Shown here: positions 1-8,626 of the stretch, piece by piece | How the letters are laid out: each line of letters starts with the position of its first letter | Numbering within the stretch: position 1 is the first letter of the stretch | NCBI RefSeq assembly: GCF_044502415.1 | Contig: NZ_CP172402.1 | Reading direction: 5' to 3' (one strand) | DNA from: Haloimpatiens lingqiaonensis | Lineage (GTDB): Bacteria > Bacillota > Clostridia > Clostridiales > Clostridiaceae | Length of the DNA stretch: 64,000 nt | Program-made: the position numbers and the translations under genes | The notes under the pieces: generated by a model | What the model saw: only the letters and a program-made list of their open reading frames with translations | Database searches by the model: none | Told to the model about the DNA's origin: nothing

Positions 1-2
1 TA

Positions 3-287
3 CTACTCATTTCCTCCATAGGCTATACTCTTAAACCTTCCACTTAAACTTAAGGAGTTTCCCCCTATAAATAGTATTTCAAAATTTTTACCACTTATAG
101 TTATCTCTCCAATGGCAGTATTTATTTTTATTATTTCATCTTGGAAAAGCACAATTCCCTTATGATTTTCTATGGTTATCTCACTATTTCCCATTACAGT
201 AATTCTAGGCAAGTCTAGAATTACATCTCTAGGAAGTTCTAATTTATCTGCAAATGTTTTTCTAACTCTATACATTTTTTTCTCCAA
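3..287 (-). CDS. yqfC: Sporulation protein YqfC
   Basis: Small protein of the YqfC family, known in Bacillus and Clostridium as a sporulation (mother-cell) gene next to yqfD; its biochemical role is unknown. The core LELPRDVILDLPRITVMGN followed by a beta-rich stretch (about residues 25-85) is the family signature, and 94 residues is the normal length. The first codon is TTG at 287, six bases after AAGGTGA. An ATG four codons downstream at 275 also has a GGAG in front, so the start is uncertain by four residues. It lies downstream of the yqeY terminator and so probably has its own promoter. I found no convincing sigma-E promoter by eye. yqfD would be expected just beyond the left edge. Confidence 0.85.
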   Translation of the reverse strand: MEKKMYRVRKTFADKLELPRDVILDLPRITVMGNSEITIENHKGIVLFQDEIIKINTAIGEITISGKNFEILFIGGNSLSLSGRFKSIAYGGNE

Positions 288-360
288 AAAATCACCTTCT
301 CATTCATATCTTTCATATTAAATTTATGAATGAAAAATTTAATAAATGATAAAAATAGAG

Positions 361-391
361 AAAATAAAAAGGTTCAGCATTGCTGAACCTT
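361..391 (-). terminator. Rho-independent terminator of rpsU-yqeY
   Basis: A perfect 10-bp stem (AAGGTTCAGC with its complement, 3-nt loop, 369-391) is followed on the minus strand by a T-rich run. It overlaps the last bases of yqeY and separates that operon from yqfC. Confidence 0.85.
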
Positions 392-836
392 ATCTACTAA
401 GATATTCTTTTACAATTTTATTGACAAGTTTACCATCAGCTCTGCCTTTAAACTTAGGCATTACTGCTGACATAAGCTTTCCCATGTCTTTTATGCTATT
501 AGCCCCTACCTCATCAGCCGATGCTTTGATAATTTTAAAGATTTCTTCCTGAGTTAACTGCTGAGGAAGGTAATTCATCAAGATCTGTATTTCCTTTTCG
601 GTATCATCTACTAGATCCTGTCTATTTCCCTTTTTAAACTCTTCTATAGCATCTTTTCTTTGTTTTACTTCCTTAGCTAAGATTTCAACAATCTGTTCAT
701 CGTCAAGGGAAGAACCATCTGTCTTTTCAGCATGCAAAACTGCAGCCTTAGCCATGCTAATAACATTAGCTTTAAATTTTTCTTTTCCTTTTAATGCATC
801 TTTCCAATCTTGTTGTAATCTTTCTTTAAGGGACAT
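390..836 (-). CDS. yqeY: GatB/YqeY domain protein
   Basis: YqeY-family protein of 148 residues, similar to the C-terminal tRNA-binding helical domain of the GatB amidotransferase subunit. Its exact function is not established; a tRNA-related role is inferred from the family. Visible family blocks are the N-terminal MSLKERLQQDWKDALKGK, the central RKDAIEEFKKGNRQDLVD, and the C-terminal MGKLMSAVMPKFKGRADG. I chose the ATG at 836 because AGAAGG lies seven bases upstream; the ATG six codons earlier would contain that ribosome-binding site within the gene. It follows rpsU by 29 bases, as in B. subtilis, and is probably cotranscribed with it. Confidence 0.9.
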   Translation of the reverse strand: MSLKERLQQDWKDALKGKEKFKANVISMAKAAVLHAEKTDGSSLDDEQIVEILAKEVKQRKDAIEEFKKGNRQDLVDDTEKEIQILMNYLPQQLTQEEIFKIIKASADEVGANSIKDMGKLMSAVMPKFKGRADGKLVNKIVKEYLSR

Positions 837-865
837 ACTCGTACCTTCTTTCAAATTTAAAAAAT

Positions 866-1042
866 CTATCTATGTTTTCTTTTTCTTGCTGCTTCAGATT
901 TCTTTTTTTTCTTTACGCTTGGTTTTTCATAGTGCTCTCTTTTTCTTACTTCAGAAAGAACACCAGACTTAGCGCATTCTTTTTTAAATCTTCTTAAAGC
1001 ACTTTCAAGTGATTCGTTTTCTCTTACTTTTATTTCTGACAT
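866..1042 (-). CDS. rpsU: 30S ribosomal protein S21
   Basis: Ribosomal protein S21 of the small subunit, 58 residues. The translation starts MSEIKVRENESLESALRRF and ends in a very basic tail rich in Lys and Arg (KKKKKSEAARKRKHR), which is the family pattern. A strong GGAGGGAGGG precedes the ATG at 1042, and a near-consensus promoter lies about 80 bases upstream. It forms a unit with yqeY ending at the terminator near 370. The gene is short and easily missed, but its sequence, ribosome-binding site and syntenic position all agree. Confidence 0.95.
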   Translation of the reverse strand: MSEIKVRENESLESALRRFKKECAKSGVLSEVRKREHYEKPSVKKKKKSEAARKRKHR

Positions 1043-1118
1043 GTATTTTCCCTCCCTCCGCTAGCTGATTTATTTTAATTTTAAACAGCTGATGTTGGGC
1101 ATAAATAGCACATTGTTA

Positions 1119-1148
1119 ATTATACAATAGCCCTTCTGCTTGTGTCAA
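1119..1148 (-). promoter_or_regulatory. Sigma-A promoter of rpsU-yqeY
   Basis: On the minus strand a perfect TTGACA (1143-1148) is followed after 18 bases by a perfect TATAAT (1119-1124). It lies between the HIT gene and rpsU and should start transcription of rpsU and yqeY independently of the dnaK operon. Confidence 0.8.
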
Positions 1149-1162
1149 TAACCTTTTTTACA

Positions 1163-1507
1163 TTAACCTGGGGGCCATTGAAGATTTCTTCCAGCAAGCA
1201 TATGGAAATGAAGATGTTTCACTGTCTGTCCACCGTCTTCACCACAATTATTAACTATTCTATATCCACTTTCAGCTACACCTAAATCTTTAGCCAATTG
1301 TTTAGCCTTCATAAAAATATATGTTACTATATCAGCATCCTCTTCACTTAGTGAATTCAAACTCTCTATATGATGTTTAGGTATTATCAATATATGGATA
1401 GGTGCTTGAGGTTCTATGTCCTTAAATGCCAGTATCTTCTCGTCTTCATATACTTTGCTGCAAGGTATATCTCCCTTTGCAATTTTACAAAATATGCAGT
1501 TTTCCAT
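1163..1507 (-). CDS. HIT-family (HINT/PKCI-type) nucleotide hydrolase
   Basis: Histidine-triad protein of 114 residues. The family hydrolyses nucleoside phosphoramidates and related AMP conjugates; the natural substrate in clostridia is not known. The catalytic triad motif HLHFHML is near the C terminus (about residues 96-102), and the N-terminal CIFCKIAKGDIP block is typical of HINT. I chose the ATG at 1507, six bases after GGAGGTG; an in-frame GTG three codons upstream overlaps that site and is unlikely. It sits between mtaB and rpsU, a common clostridial arrangement, and probably ends the mRNA that carries prmA-rsmE-mtaB. Confidence 0.93.
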   Translation of the reverse strand: MENCIFCKIAKGDIPCSKVYEDEKILAFKDIEPQAPIHILIIPKHHIESLNSLSEEDADIVTYIFMKAKQLAKDLGVAESGYRIVNNCGEDGGQTVKHLHFHMLAGRNLQWPPG

Positions 1508-1593
1508 CAATATCACCTCCTCACCATTTATTAATTATATTTCAACATAATTTTATTAATTCCTTCTTATGAAAAAAGATTTTTTATATTACT

Positions 1594-2889
1594 TTAATCA
1601 GCCAAAGCATGTTCTCCTTCTGCTGAGGTTATATTAACCTTTACTATTTTATCTCTTAAATCCTCTTTTGACTCCATTAATACTTTTATGTAGTTTTCTG
1701 TATAGCCTTCATATAAATTTTTATTTTCATCCACACACTGTTCAAATAAAACCTGCATTTCTCTTCCTACAAATTTGCTTATAAACTTATTTTCTAATTC
1801 TTTGTCCAGTAAAATCACTTTTGTGCTTCTTTCTTCTTTCACATTGCCATCCACTTGATTTGGCATTTCTGCTGCTTTAGTTCCTTTTCTTGGACTATAT
1901 TTAAATACATGCATCTTAGAAAGTTCTATTTCTTTTAAGAAATTGTAAGTAGCATTAAATTCTTCCTCAGTTTCTCCTGGAAATCCAACTATAATATCTG
2001 TAGTTATGGATACATCTTTTATATATTTTCTTAAATTACAAACAGAATTTCTATAATCCTCTGTAGTATATTTTCTATTCATTCTTTTTAAAGTTTCATC
2101 ACATCCACTTTGTAGTGATAAGTGGAAGTGTGGACACATTTTTTCTAAAGAAGCAACTTTTTTTATAACTTCTTCTGTAAAGAAAGTAGGATCTATAGAG
2201 CCTATTCTTATTCTCTCTATTCCCTCTACCTTATTTATCTCTTCTAATATCCTTACTAAATTCCAATTCCCCTCTAAATCATTACCATAAGAGGCTATAT
2301 GAATACCTGATAGCACTATTTCTTTAAAGCCGTGTTCTGAAAGCTTTTTAACCTCTTCCAAAACTCTTTCTGGTTTTTTACTGCATACAGCCCCTCTAGC
2401 AAAAGGTATTAGGCAATAGGAACAAAATCTATTGCATCCATCTTGAATTTTAAGGAAAGCTCTAGTTTTATCTTGATATTCCTCTATATTTAAATCTTCA
2501 AATACATTATTTTTTAATACCTCTTCTACCACTACCATTTGGCTTTTTTCTTCTTTAACTCTATTTACCCAATAAACTATGTCACCTTTATTTCTAGTTC
2601 CTAGAATTATATCTACTCCTTCTATACTAGAAATCTCTTCTGGAGCAATTTGAGCATAACATCCCACCACTGCCACTATGGAGTCTTCATTTTTCTTTTT
2701 AGCTCTTCTTATGATTTGTCTAGATTTCTTATCTCCAGTATTAGTAACGGTGCAGGTGTTTATTACATATACATCTGCAAATTCTTCAAAATCCACTACT
2801 TTGTATCCTTCTTTTATGAATTTCTCCATCATAGCTTCTGTCTCGTACATATTTACTCTACAGCCTAAAGTGGCAAAAGCAACCTTCAT
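1594..2889 (-). CDS. mtaB: tRNA t6A37 methylthiotransferase MtaB
   Basis: Radical-SAM methylthiotransferase that converts t6A37 to ms2t6A37 in tRNAs reading ANN codons. The three parts are an N-terminal UPF0004 domain with iron-sulfur ligands (CRVNMYETEAM near residue 9, then TCTVTN and VGCYAQ), a radical-SAM domain with CNRFCSYC (about residues 152-159), and a C-terminal TRAM domain. The length of 431 fits the family. Its ATG overlaps the rsmE stop by one base (TAATG), showing translational coupling. The order prmA-rsmE-mtaB is conserved with B. subtilis yqeTUV. Confidence 0.95.
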   Translation of the reverse strand: MKVAFATLGCRVNMYETEAMMEKFIKEGYKVVDFEEFADVYVINTCTVTNTGDKKSRQIIRRAKKKNEDSIVAVVGCYAQIAPEEISSIEGVDIILGTRNKGDIVYWVNRVKEEKSQMVVVEEVLKNNVFEDLNIEEYQDKTRAFLKIQDGCNRFCSYCLIPFARGAVCSKKPERVLEEVKKLSEHGFKEIVLSGIHIASYGNDLEGNWNLVRILEEINKVEGIERIRIGSIDPTFFTEEVIKKVASLEKMCPHFHLSLQSGCDETLKRMNRKYTTEDYRNSVCNLRKYIKDVSITTDIIVGFPGETEEEFNATYNFLKEIELSKMHVFKYSPRKGTKAAEMPNQVDGNVKEERSTKVILLDKELENKFISKFVGREMQVLFEQCVDENKNLYEGYTENYIKVLMESKEDLRDKIVKVNITSAEGEHALAD

Positions 2890-3641
2890 TACATATTTCC
2901 TCCTAAATCTCCTAATTCATACATTATCAAGCTCAAACAGGTAAATCCCGCAGTTTCTGTTCTTAAAATTCTTGGTCCTAAAGTAACTATATGCGCTCCT
3001 ATTTCTTCAAGCTTAGATATTTCTCTTTCTTCAAATCCACCTTCTGGACCTATAATAATAGCTACATCCTTAACTGGCAGATTTTTTATATCTTCAACTA
3101 ATTTTTTTATACCATAACCTTCTTTATTTTCATAAGGCACCACTACCAATTGAAATTTACACAATTCCTCTAACATATTATTGAACCCTAATGGGTTATT
3201 TATCTTAGGAATATAACTTCTTTTACTTTGTTTACAAGCTTCCAAGGCAATTCTATTCCATCTATCAACCTTTTTATATTCCTTTAATTCTCCTTTAACT
3301 ACTACTCTTTCTGTCATAACAGGAGTTATTTCTTTTACCCCGAGCTCAGTATTTTTTTGAACTATCAAATCCATTTTTGCTGCCTTAGGAAGTCCTTGAT
3401 ATATGGTTACATTTATAGGACTTTCATTATCTGTGTCCATATTTTCTAGTATTTGAGCTTTTACTTCTTTTTTATTTATTTCTATTATCTCTGCTAAATA
3501 TTCCTGTCCTGAGCAATTATTTATACAAATTTTATCGCCAGGGTTTAATCTTAAAACTTTATAAATATGTTTTACATCCTCATCAACTATGGTAACTAAT
3601 CCATCTATAATATTTTCATTAGATACAAAAAACTTATGCAT
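2889..3641 (-). CDS. rsmE: 16S rRNA (uracil1498-N3)-methyltransferase
   Basis: SPOUT-fold methyltransferase that methylates N3 of U1498 in 16S rRNA near the decoding centre, acting on the assembled 30S subunit. An N-terminal PUA-like RNA-binding domain (about residues 1-70) precedes the SPOUT domain with its trefoil-knot SAM-binding motifs IIGPEGGFEEREI and LGPRILRTETA. The length, 250, is normal. The start lies one base after the prmA stop region, and the stop overlaps the mtaB start, so the three genes are tightly coupled. Confidence 0.95.
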   Translation of the reverse strand: MHKFFVSNENIIDGLVTIVDEDVKHIYKVLRLNPGDKICINNCSGQEYLAEIIEINKKEVKAQILENMDTDNESPINVTIYQGLPKAAKMDLIVQKNTELGVKEITPVMTERVVVKGELKEYKKVDRWNRIALEACKQSKRSYIPKINNPLGFNNMLEELCKFQLVVVPYENKEGYGIKKLVEDIKNLPVKDVAIIIGPEGGFEEREISKLEEIGAHIVTLGPRILRTETAGFTCLSLIMYELGDLGGNM

Positions 3642-3642
3642 C

Positions 3643-4590
3643 TTAATTCTTCCTTTCTCTTGCTACAATACAGCACCATTCTCCATCTATATTGATTTCT
3701 TCAATGTGAAATCCATTTTCCTCTAAACATTTAACCACATCATTTTTTCTTTCTAATATTATTCCTGAGGATATAAAATATCCATCTTCTTTTATGAAAT
3801 TTTTAACATCCTTAGTCAAAAACATTATAATATCTGCTATTATGTTAGCAATTACTATATCAGCTTTTCCCTGTACTACTTCCATTAAGTTTCCATATAG
3901 TATTTCTATATTATCTAATTTGTTAAATTCTACATTTTGTTTTGCAGAATCTACTGCTACAGGATCTAAATCCACACCTATTACTTTTTTAGCATTTAGT
4001 TTAGCTGCTGCAATAGATAGTATTCCTGAACCTGTTCCTATGTCAAACACTGTGGAATCTTCTTTTACATATTTTTCTAAAGCTTTTATGCACATTCTAG
4101 TGGTTTCATGAGTTCCAGTTCCAAAGGCCATTCCTGGGTCTAACTCTAAAATTATTTCTCCTGGGTTATTTTTATACTCTTCCCAAATAGGTTTTACCAC
4201 TATCTTATCCCCTACTTTTGTAGGTTTGTAATACTTCTTCCAGTTATTTTCCCAGTCCTCTTCATTCACTTTATTATAAACAACTATTCCCTTACCTTTG
4301 TCTATACCAAATTCACCTAATGAATTTACGCTTTCTTTTATGTATTTAATATATGATTGGAAATTTTCATCTTCCTTATAATATCCCTTTATTACCGCTC
4401 CATCCTCTATGTTCAAAAGTTTTTCATCAAAATAATCCCAATCTCCTGGATTTTTCTTTTTAAATTCTACATCTTGGGAATCCTCTATAGATACGCCTTT
4501 AACTCCTGTATTATATAATATGCCTGAAACTGGTTCCACAGCTTCACTACTAGTTATTATTGTAACTTCTATCCATTCTTTATCTATCAT
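3643..4590 (-). CDS. prmA: Ribosomal protein L11 methyltransferase
   Basis: PrmA trimethylates ribosomal protein L11. The product is 315 residues: an N-terminal recognition domain, then a class-I methyltransferase with FDIGTGSGILSIAAAK and the acidic loop IGVDLDP, plus the family block MAFGTGTHETTR. The ATG at 4590 (MIDKEWIEVT) has GGGAG eight bases upstream and gives the family length; starts further upstream would add a tail that does not match the family. It follows dnaJ, as in many Firmicutes, but a repeat element and a terminator-like hairpin lie between them, so coupling to the heat-shock operon may be reduced here. Confidence 0.93.
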   Translation of the reverse strand: MIDKEWIEVTIITSSEAVEPVSGILYNTGVKGVSIEDSQDVEFKKKNPGDWDYFDEKLLNIEDGAVIKGYYKEDENFQSYIKYIKESVNSLGEFGIDKGKGIVVYNKVNEEDWENNWKKYYKPTKVGDKIVVKPIWEEYKNNPGEIILELDPGMAFGTGTHETTRMCIKALEKYVKEDSTVFDIGTGSGILSIAAAKLNAKKVIGVDLDPVAVDSAKQNVEFNKLDNIEILYGNLMEVVQGKADIVIANIIADIIMFLTKDVKNFIKEDGYFISSGIILERKNDVVKCLEENGFHIEEINIDGEWCCIVARERKN

Positions 4591-4675
4591 CGCTTTTTCT
4601 CCCATACTTATTATTTTCTTATAATATATTATCACATAATATTTGAATATGTATACTTTAATTTAAAGTTTATCC

Positions 4676-4716
4676 CTAAAAAACTAACCGCCTAACTATT
4701 ATTAAGTTAAGCGGCT
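4676..4716 (-). terminator. Probable terminator between dnaJ and prmA
   Basis: On the minus strand a 12-position stem with two mismatches (4686-4697 with 4705-4716, 7-nt loop) is followed by TTAGTTTTTT. It would end or attenuate transcripts leaving dnaJ before prmA. Confidence 0.6.
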
Positions 4717-4721
4717 ATCTT

Positions 4722-4856
4722 TATCCCATGACTACCTGCCGTAACACTCCCACTTCTAACAAAGCGGGAGATAACGGCAGCTACGTCCCTGGATAACGAT
4801 CTCTAACCTTCAGTTGGAGTATAAAAACTCCATCTGAAGCTAAGAGCTCTGTTTAT
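4722..4856. repeat. Two-hairpin intergenic repeat, copy A (inverted orientation)
   Basis: One of five copies in the window of an element of about 140 bp (others at 19924, 22702, 24158, and a partial copy at 48219). It has one long hairpin built on CTAACCTTCAGATGGAG and its complement, and a second built on TCCCAC..GTGGGA inside GCTGCCGTTA..TAACGGCAG. This copy runs opposite to the other four. Its outer end (TAAACAG) overlaps the dnaJ stop codon at 4853-4855. No protein is encoded. Confidence 0.85.
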
Positions 4857-6004
4857 TTAAATGAATTCTTCAATTTGTCCACGAAGGATTCTTTTTTATC
4901 TCCTTCGAATTTTTCACCACTAGCTTCCATAAAGTCTAAAATAGCTTTCTTTTGTCCATCATTTAAATCTTTAGGTACATCCACTATAACCTTAACATAT
5001 TGATCTCCTCTAGATTTACTATTTATTCTTGGAACACCTTTACCTTTTAATCTAAATACTGTACCTGGTTGGGTACCTGCTGGCACTTTGTATTTAACAG
5101 GTCCATCTACTGTAGGAACTTTTATCTCTGCTCCTAGTGCAGCTTTTCCAAAACTTATGTGCGTATCTATATATATATTGATTCCTTCTCTTTTAAAGTT
5201 TGGATGTGGTTCTACCATTATATTTATATAAAGATCTCCAGAAGGGCCTCCATTTTTTCCAGGTTCACCCTGTCCCCTTATAGGAAGTACATTTCCTGTA
5301 TCTACTCCTGCAGGTATATTAATCTTTATTTTCTTTCTTCTTCTTACAGTTCCATTTCCACCACAGTGAACACATTTTTCCTTTATTATCTTTCCTGTTC
5401 CTCCACATTTATCGCAAGTAGTAACACTTACAAAACTGCCTAAAGGAGTATTCCTTTGAACTCTCATTTGTCCAGAACCACCACATTTGTCACAAGTTTC
5501 AGGAGAAGTTCCTTCCTTTGCACCTGTACCATTGCACTTTTCACATTTTTCCTTTTTATCTATGGAAATTTCTTTTTCTACTCCAAAAATAGCTTCTTCA
5601 AATTTTAATCTTAAAGTATATTCTAAATCGTCACCTCTTTGAGGAGCATTTGGTCTTCTTCCAGAAAAACCACCGCCGCCACCGCCAAAGATGTTTTCAA
5701 ATATATCTGAAAATCCTCCAAAGCCACCAGAACCACCAAAGCCTGAGAAATCAAATCCTCCAAAGCCGCCAGCACCACCATTAAAATCTGTAGTACCAAA
5801 TTGGTCATATTGACTTCTTTTATTAGGGTCAGAAAGCACTTGATAAGCCTCGTTTATTTCTTTAAATTTTTCCTCAGCTTCTTTATTATCTGGATTTCTG
5901 TCTGGATGATATTTTAAGGCCATTTTTCTAAAAGCCTTTTTTATTTCTTCATCACTGGCTCCCTTTTGTATTCCAAGGATCTCATAATAATCTTTATTAG
6001 CCAA
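4853..6004 (-). CDS. dnaJ: Chaperone DnaJ (Hsp40)
   Basis: Co-chaperone that stimulates the DnaK ATPase and delivers unfolded clients. Domains in order: J domain (about 1-70) with the essential HPD in LKYHPDRNPD; Gly/Phe-rich linker (about 75-120) with runs of glycine; a zinc-finger domain with four CxxCxGxG repeats (CEKCNGTG, CDKCGGSG, CDKCGGTG, CVHCGGNG); and the C-terminal client-binding domain. The length of 383 is typical. Translation starts with TTG at 6004 behind GGTGGTG. It is the last gene of the hrcA operon proper, and its stop codon lies in a repeat element. Confidence 0.97.
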   Translation of the reverse strand: MANKDYYEILGIQKGASDEEIKKAFRKMALKYHPDRNPDNKEAEEKFKEINEAYQVLSDPNKRSQYDQFGTTDFNGGAGGFGGFDFSGFGGSGGFGGFSDIFENIFGGGGGGFSGRRPNAPQRGDDLEYTLRLKFEEAIFGVEKEISIDKKEKCEKCNGTGAKEGTSPETCDKCGGSGQMRVQRNTPLGSFVSVTTCDKCGGTGKIIKEKCVHCGGNGTVRRRKKIKINIPAGVDTGNVLPIRGQGEPGKNGGPSGDLYINIMVEPHPNFKREGINIYIDTHISFGKAALGAEIKVPTVDGPVKYKVPAGTQPGTVFRLKGKGVPRINSKSRGDQYVKVIVDVPKDLNDGQKKAILDFMEASGEKFEGDKKESFVDKLKNSFK

Positions 6005-6025
6005 ATTTAATTCACCACCTAATAA

Positions 6026-6063
6026 CCCAAATTAAGGGAAGGCAATAAATCCTCCCCTTATTT
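6026..6063 (-). other. Hairpin in the dnaK-dnaJ intergenic region
   Basis: A GC-containing stem (AAGGGGAGG pairing with CCTTCCCTT on the minus strand) lies between dnaK and dnaJ without a long T run. It may attenuate transcription or mark an mRNA processing or stability site; this is inferred from the shape alone. Confidence 0.35.
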
Positions 6064-6074
6064 ACTTTAATTTA

Positions 6075-7922
6075 TTATTTATCGTCTTCTACTTTGTAAT
6101 CTGCATCTACTACATTGTCATCTGATGCCTTAGCATTTGCATCTTCTGCTGAAGCTCCGCCCATATCTGGACCTGCACCTTGTGGAGCAGCTTCTTGATA
6201 GATTTTAGAAGATATTGCATAGAAAGCTGTTGTCAATTCTTCTTGAGCTTTTTTGATTCCTTCTAAATCATCTGTATCTTTAACTTTCTTCAAGTTCTCT
6301 ATTTTAGCTTTTATATCTGATTTTTCAGCTTCTGATACTTTATCACCAAGCTCTCCTAATGTTTTTTCTGTTTGATAAGCTATTTGCTCAGCATTATTTT
6401 TAGCTTCTATTAAATCTTTTTTATTCTTATCTGCTTCTGCATTTTCTTCTGCTTCTTTCATAGCTTTTTCAACTTCATCTTGAGAAAGGTTAGTTGAAGC
6501 TGTTATGGTTATTTTTGCTTCTTTTCCTGTTCCCTTATCCTTAGCTGAAACATTTAATATACCGTTAGCATCAATGTCAAATGTAACTTCTATTTGAGGT
6601 ATTCCTCTTGGAGCTGCTGGTATTCCTGAAAGTTGGAATCTTCCTAAAGTCTTATTGTCTGCAGCCATTTGTCTTTCACCTTGAACTATATGAATTTCAA
6701 CGGATGTTTGACCATCTGCTGCTGTTGAGAATATTTGGCTCTTCTTAGTTGGAATAGTTGTATTTCTTTCTATTAATGGAGTTGCAACTCCGCCTAATGT
6801 TTCTATTCCTAAAGTTAATGGAGTAACATCTAGAAGAAGTACATCCTTAACGTCTCCTGAAAGTACACCAGCTTGTATAGCTGCTCCTAGTGCAACACAT
6901 TCATCTGGGTTAACTCCTTTAGTTGGCTCTTTTCCTGTAAAGTTTTTAACAGCTTCTTGAACTGCAGGAATTCTAGTAGATCCTCCTACAAGTACTATTT
7001 TATCTATTTCATTTATTGAAAGTCCTGAATCGCTAAGTGCTTTTCTCATAGGCTCTATACTAGCTTCTACTAAATCAGCAGTTAATTCATTAAATTTAGC
7101 TCTTGTTAAATCCATATCTATATGTTTTGGACCTGTAGCATCTGCAGTTATAAATGGTAAATTAATGTTTGTCTGCATAGCTGAAGATAATTCTATTTTA
7201 GCTTTTTCAGCAGCTTCTTTTAATCTTTGAAGCGCCATTTTGTCTTGTCTTAAATCTATACCATTTTCATTTTTAAAGTTTTGTGCAATGTAATCCATTA
7301 TTCTGTTGTCGAAGTCATCTCCACCTAATTTAGTATTACCATTAGTTGCCTTAACTTCAAATACTCCATCACCTAGTTCTAGTATAGATACGTCAAATGT
7401 TCCTCCACCTAAGTCATATACAAATATCTTTTGATTTGTATCCATCTTGTCAAGGCCATAAGCAAGTGATGCTGCTGTTGGTTCGTTTATTATTCTTAAA
7501 ACTTCAAGACCAGCTATTTTACCAGCATTTTTAGTAGCCTGTCTTTGGCTGTCATTAAAGTAAGCTGGAACAGTTATAACTGCTTGAGTTACTTTTTCTC
7601 CTAAATATGCTTCAGCATCAGCCTTTAATTTTTGTAATACTATTGCTGATATTTCTTCTGGTGAATACTTTTTATCATCAATAGCTACTCTATAATCAGT
7701 ACCCATATGTCTTTTTATAGATATTATTGTTTTATCTGGGTTTGTTATTGCCTGTCTTTTAGCAACTTGACCTACTAGTCTGCTATCATCCTTTTGAAAT
7801 GATACAACTGATGGTGTTGTTCTAGCTCCTTCTGCATTTGGTATTACAACTGGTTCTCCACCTTCCATAACTGCAACACAAGAGTTTGTTGTTCCTAAAT
7901 CAATTCCTATTATTTTACCCAT
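6075..7922 (-). CDS. dnaK: Molecular chaperone DnaK (Hsp70)
   Basis: ATP-dependent chaperone of the cytoplasm. The N-terminal ATPase domain (about 1-360) begins MGKIIGIDLGTTNSCVAVMEG and contains VYDLGGGTFDVSILE. The substrate-binding domain includes DVTPLTLGIETLGG, and the helical lid ends in an acidic tail (VVDADYKVEDDK). The length is 615 with the ATG at 7922, preceded by GAGGAGGTAATC; a longer upstream reading adds a non-homologous leader. It sits in the hrcA-grpE-dnaK-dnaJ operon and should be repressed by HrcA at the CIRCE site near 9700. Confidence 0.98.
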   Translation of the reverse strand: MGKIIGIDLGTTNSCVAVMEGGEPVVIPNAEGARTTPSVVSFQKDDSRLVGQVAKRQAITNPDKTIISIKRHMGTDYRVAIDDKKYSPEEISAIVLQKLKADAEAYLGEKVTQAVITVPAYFNDSQRQATKNAGKIAGLEVLRIINEPTAASLAYGLDKMDTNQKIFVYDLGGGTFDVSILELGDGVFEVKATNGNTKLGGDDFDNRIMDYIAQNFKNENGIDLRQDKMALQRLKEAAEKAKIELSSAMQTNINLPFITADATGPKHIDMDLTRAKFNELTADLVEASIEPMRKALSDSGLSINEIDKIVLVGGSTRIPAVQEAVKNFTGKEPTKGVNPDECVALGAAIQAGVLSGDVKDVLLLDVTPLTLGIETLGGVATPLIERNTTIPTKKSQIFSTAADGQTSVEIHIVQGERQMAADNKTLGRFQLSGIPAAPRGIPQIEVTFDIDANGILNVSAKDKGTGKEAKITITASTNLSQDEVEKAMKEAEENAEADKNKKDLIEAKNNAEQIAYQTEKTLGELGDKVSEAEKSDIKAKIENLKKVKDTDDLEGIKKAQEELTTAFYAISSKIYQEAAPQGAGPDMGGASAEDANAKASDDNVVDADYKVEDDK

Positions 7923-7950
7923 TTTGATTACCTCCTCATATATATGCTGG

Positions 7951-8592
7951 TTAGTTTGCAACTTTAACCATACTGTATCTTAAAACTTTATTTCCTTTTT
8001 TATATCCCTTTTGGAATACTTCTACTACTGAATTTTCTTTATAGTTATCATCTTCCACATGCATTACTGCATTATGAAAATTAGGATCAAAACCTTCTTC
8101 TATAGAAATTTCTTCTACACCTATTTTTTCAAAACTATCTTTAAACTGCTTTATAGTCATTTCTATGCCTTTTTTAATGTCATCTACACAACCCTCTACA
8201 CACATAGCTCTTTCTAAATTGTCTAGTACAGGGAACATATGCTTTAGCACATCCTCACAGGCATCATCATAAATAGCTTCCTTTTCCTTAGTAGTTCTAT
8301 TTCTGTAGTTATCATACTCTGAAACTACTCTTTCTAATCTATCTTTTAAAGCATTGTTTTCATTATTTAATTTAGTATTATCATCTTTAATATTCCTTAT
8401 TTCGCTTTCAAGTTTTTCCTTTTGCTCCTGTAGCTCCTTTAAGAAAGTTTCTTTTTCATCCTTTTCTTCACTTTCCTTTTGGGATGTTTTTACATCCTCA
8501 TTATCACATCTTTCTGCTTCTTCTTTTACTTTATTCTCTAATGTTTCCCCTTTTTCTTGCTCTTCATTTAAATTTTTTTCTTCTATTGTCAA
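7951..8592 (-). CDS. grpE: Nucleotide exchange factor GrpE
   Basis: Releases ADP from DnaK. The 213 residues start with a charged Glu/Lys-rich, coiled-coil segment (about 1-90), followed by the conserved dimer/beta domain with the NYRNRTTKEKE block and MTIKQFKDSFEKIGVEEI. The first codon is TTG at 8592, six bases after GGCGGTG; no ATG or GTG nearby has a comparable ribosome-binding site. It lies between hrcA and dnaK. Confidence 0.95.
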   Translation of the reverse strand: MTIEEKNLNEEQEKGETLENKVKEEAERCDNEDVKTSQKESEEKDEKETFLKELQEQKEKLESEIRNIKDDNTKLNNENNALKDRLERVVSEYDNYRNRTTKEKEAIYDDACEDVLKHMFPVLDNLERAMCVEGCVDDIKKGIEMTIKQFKDSFEKIGVEEISIEEGFDPNFHNAVMHVEDDNYKENSVVEVFQKGYKKGNKVLRYSMVKVAN

Positions 8593-8626
8593 CTATATCA
8601 CCGCCTTAATATTTTTATAACCTTTA

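Noticed and set aside
5623..5808. Open frame opposite in frame to the dnaJ Gly/Phe region
   Set aside because: A low-complexity shadow of the GGN-rich dnaJ linker.
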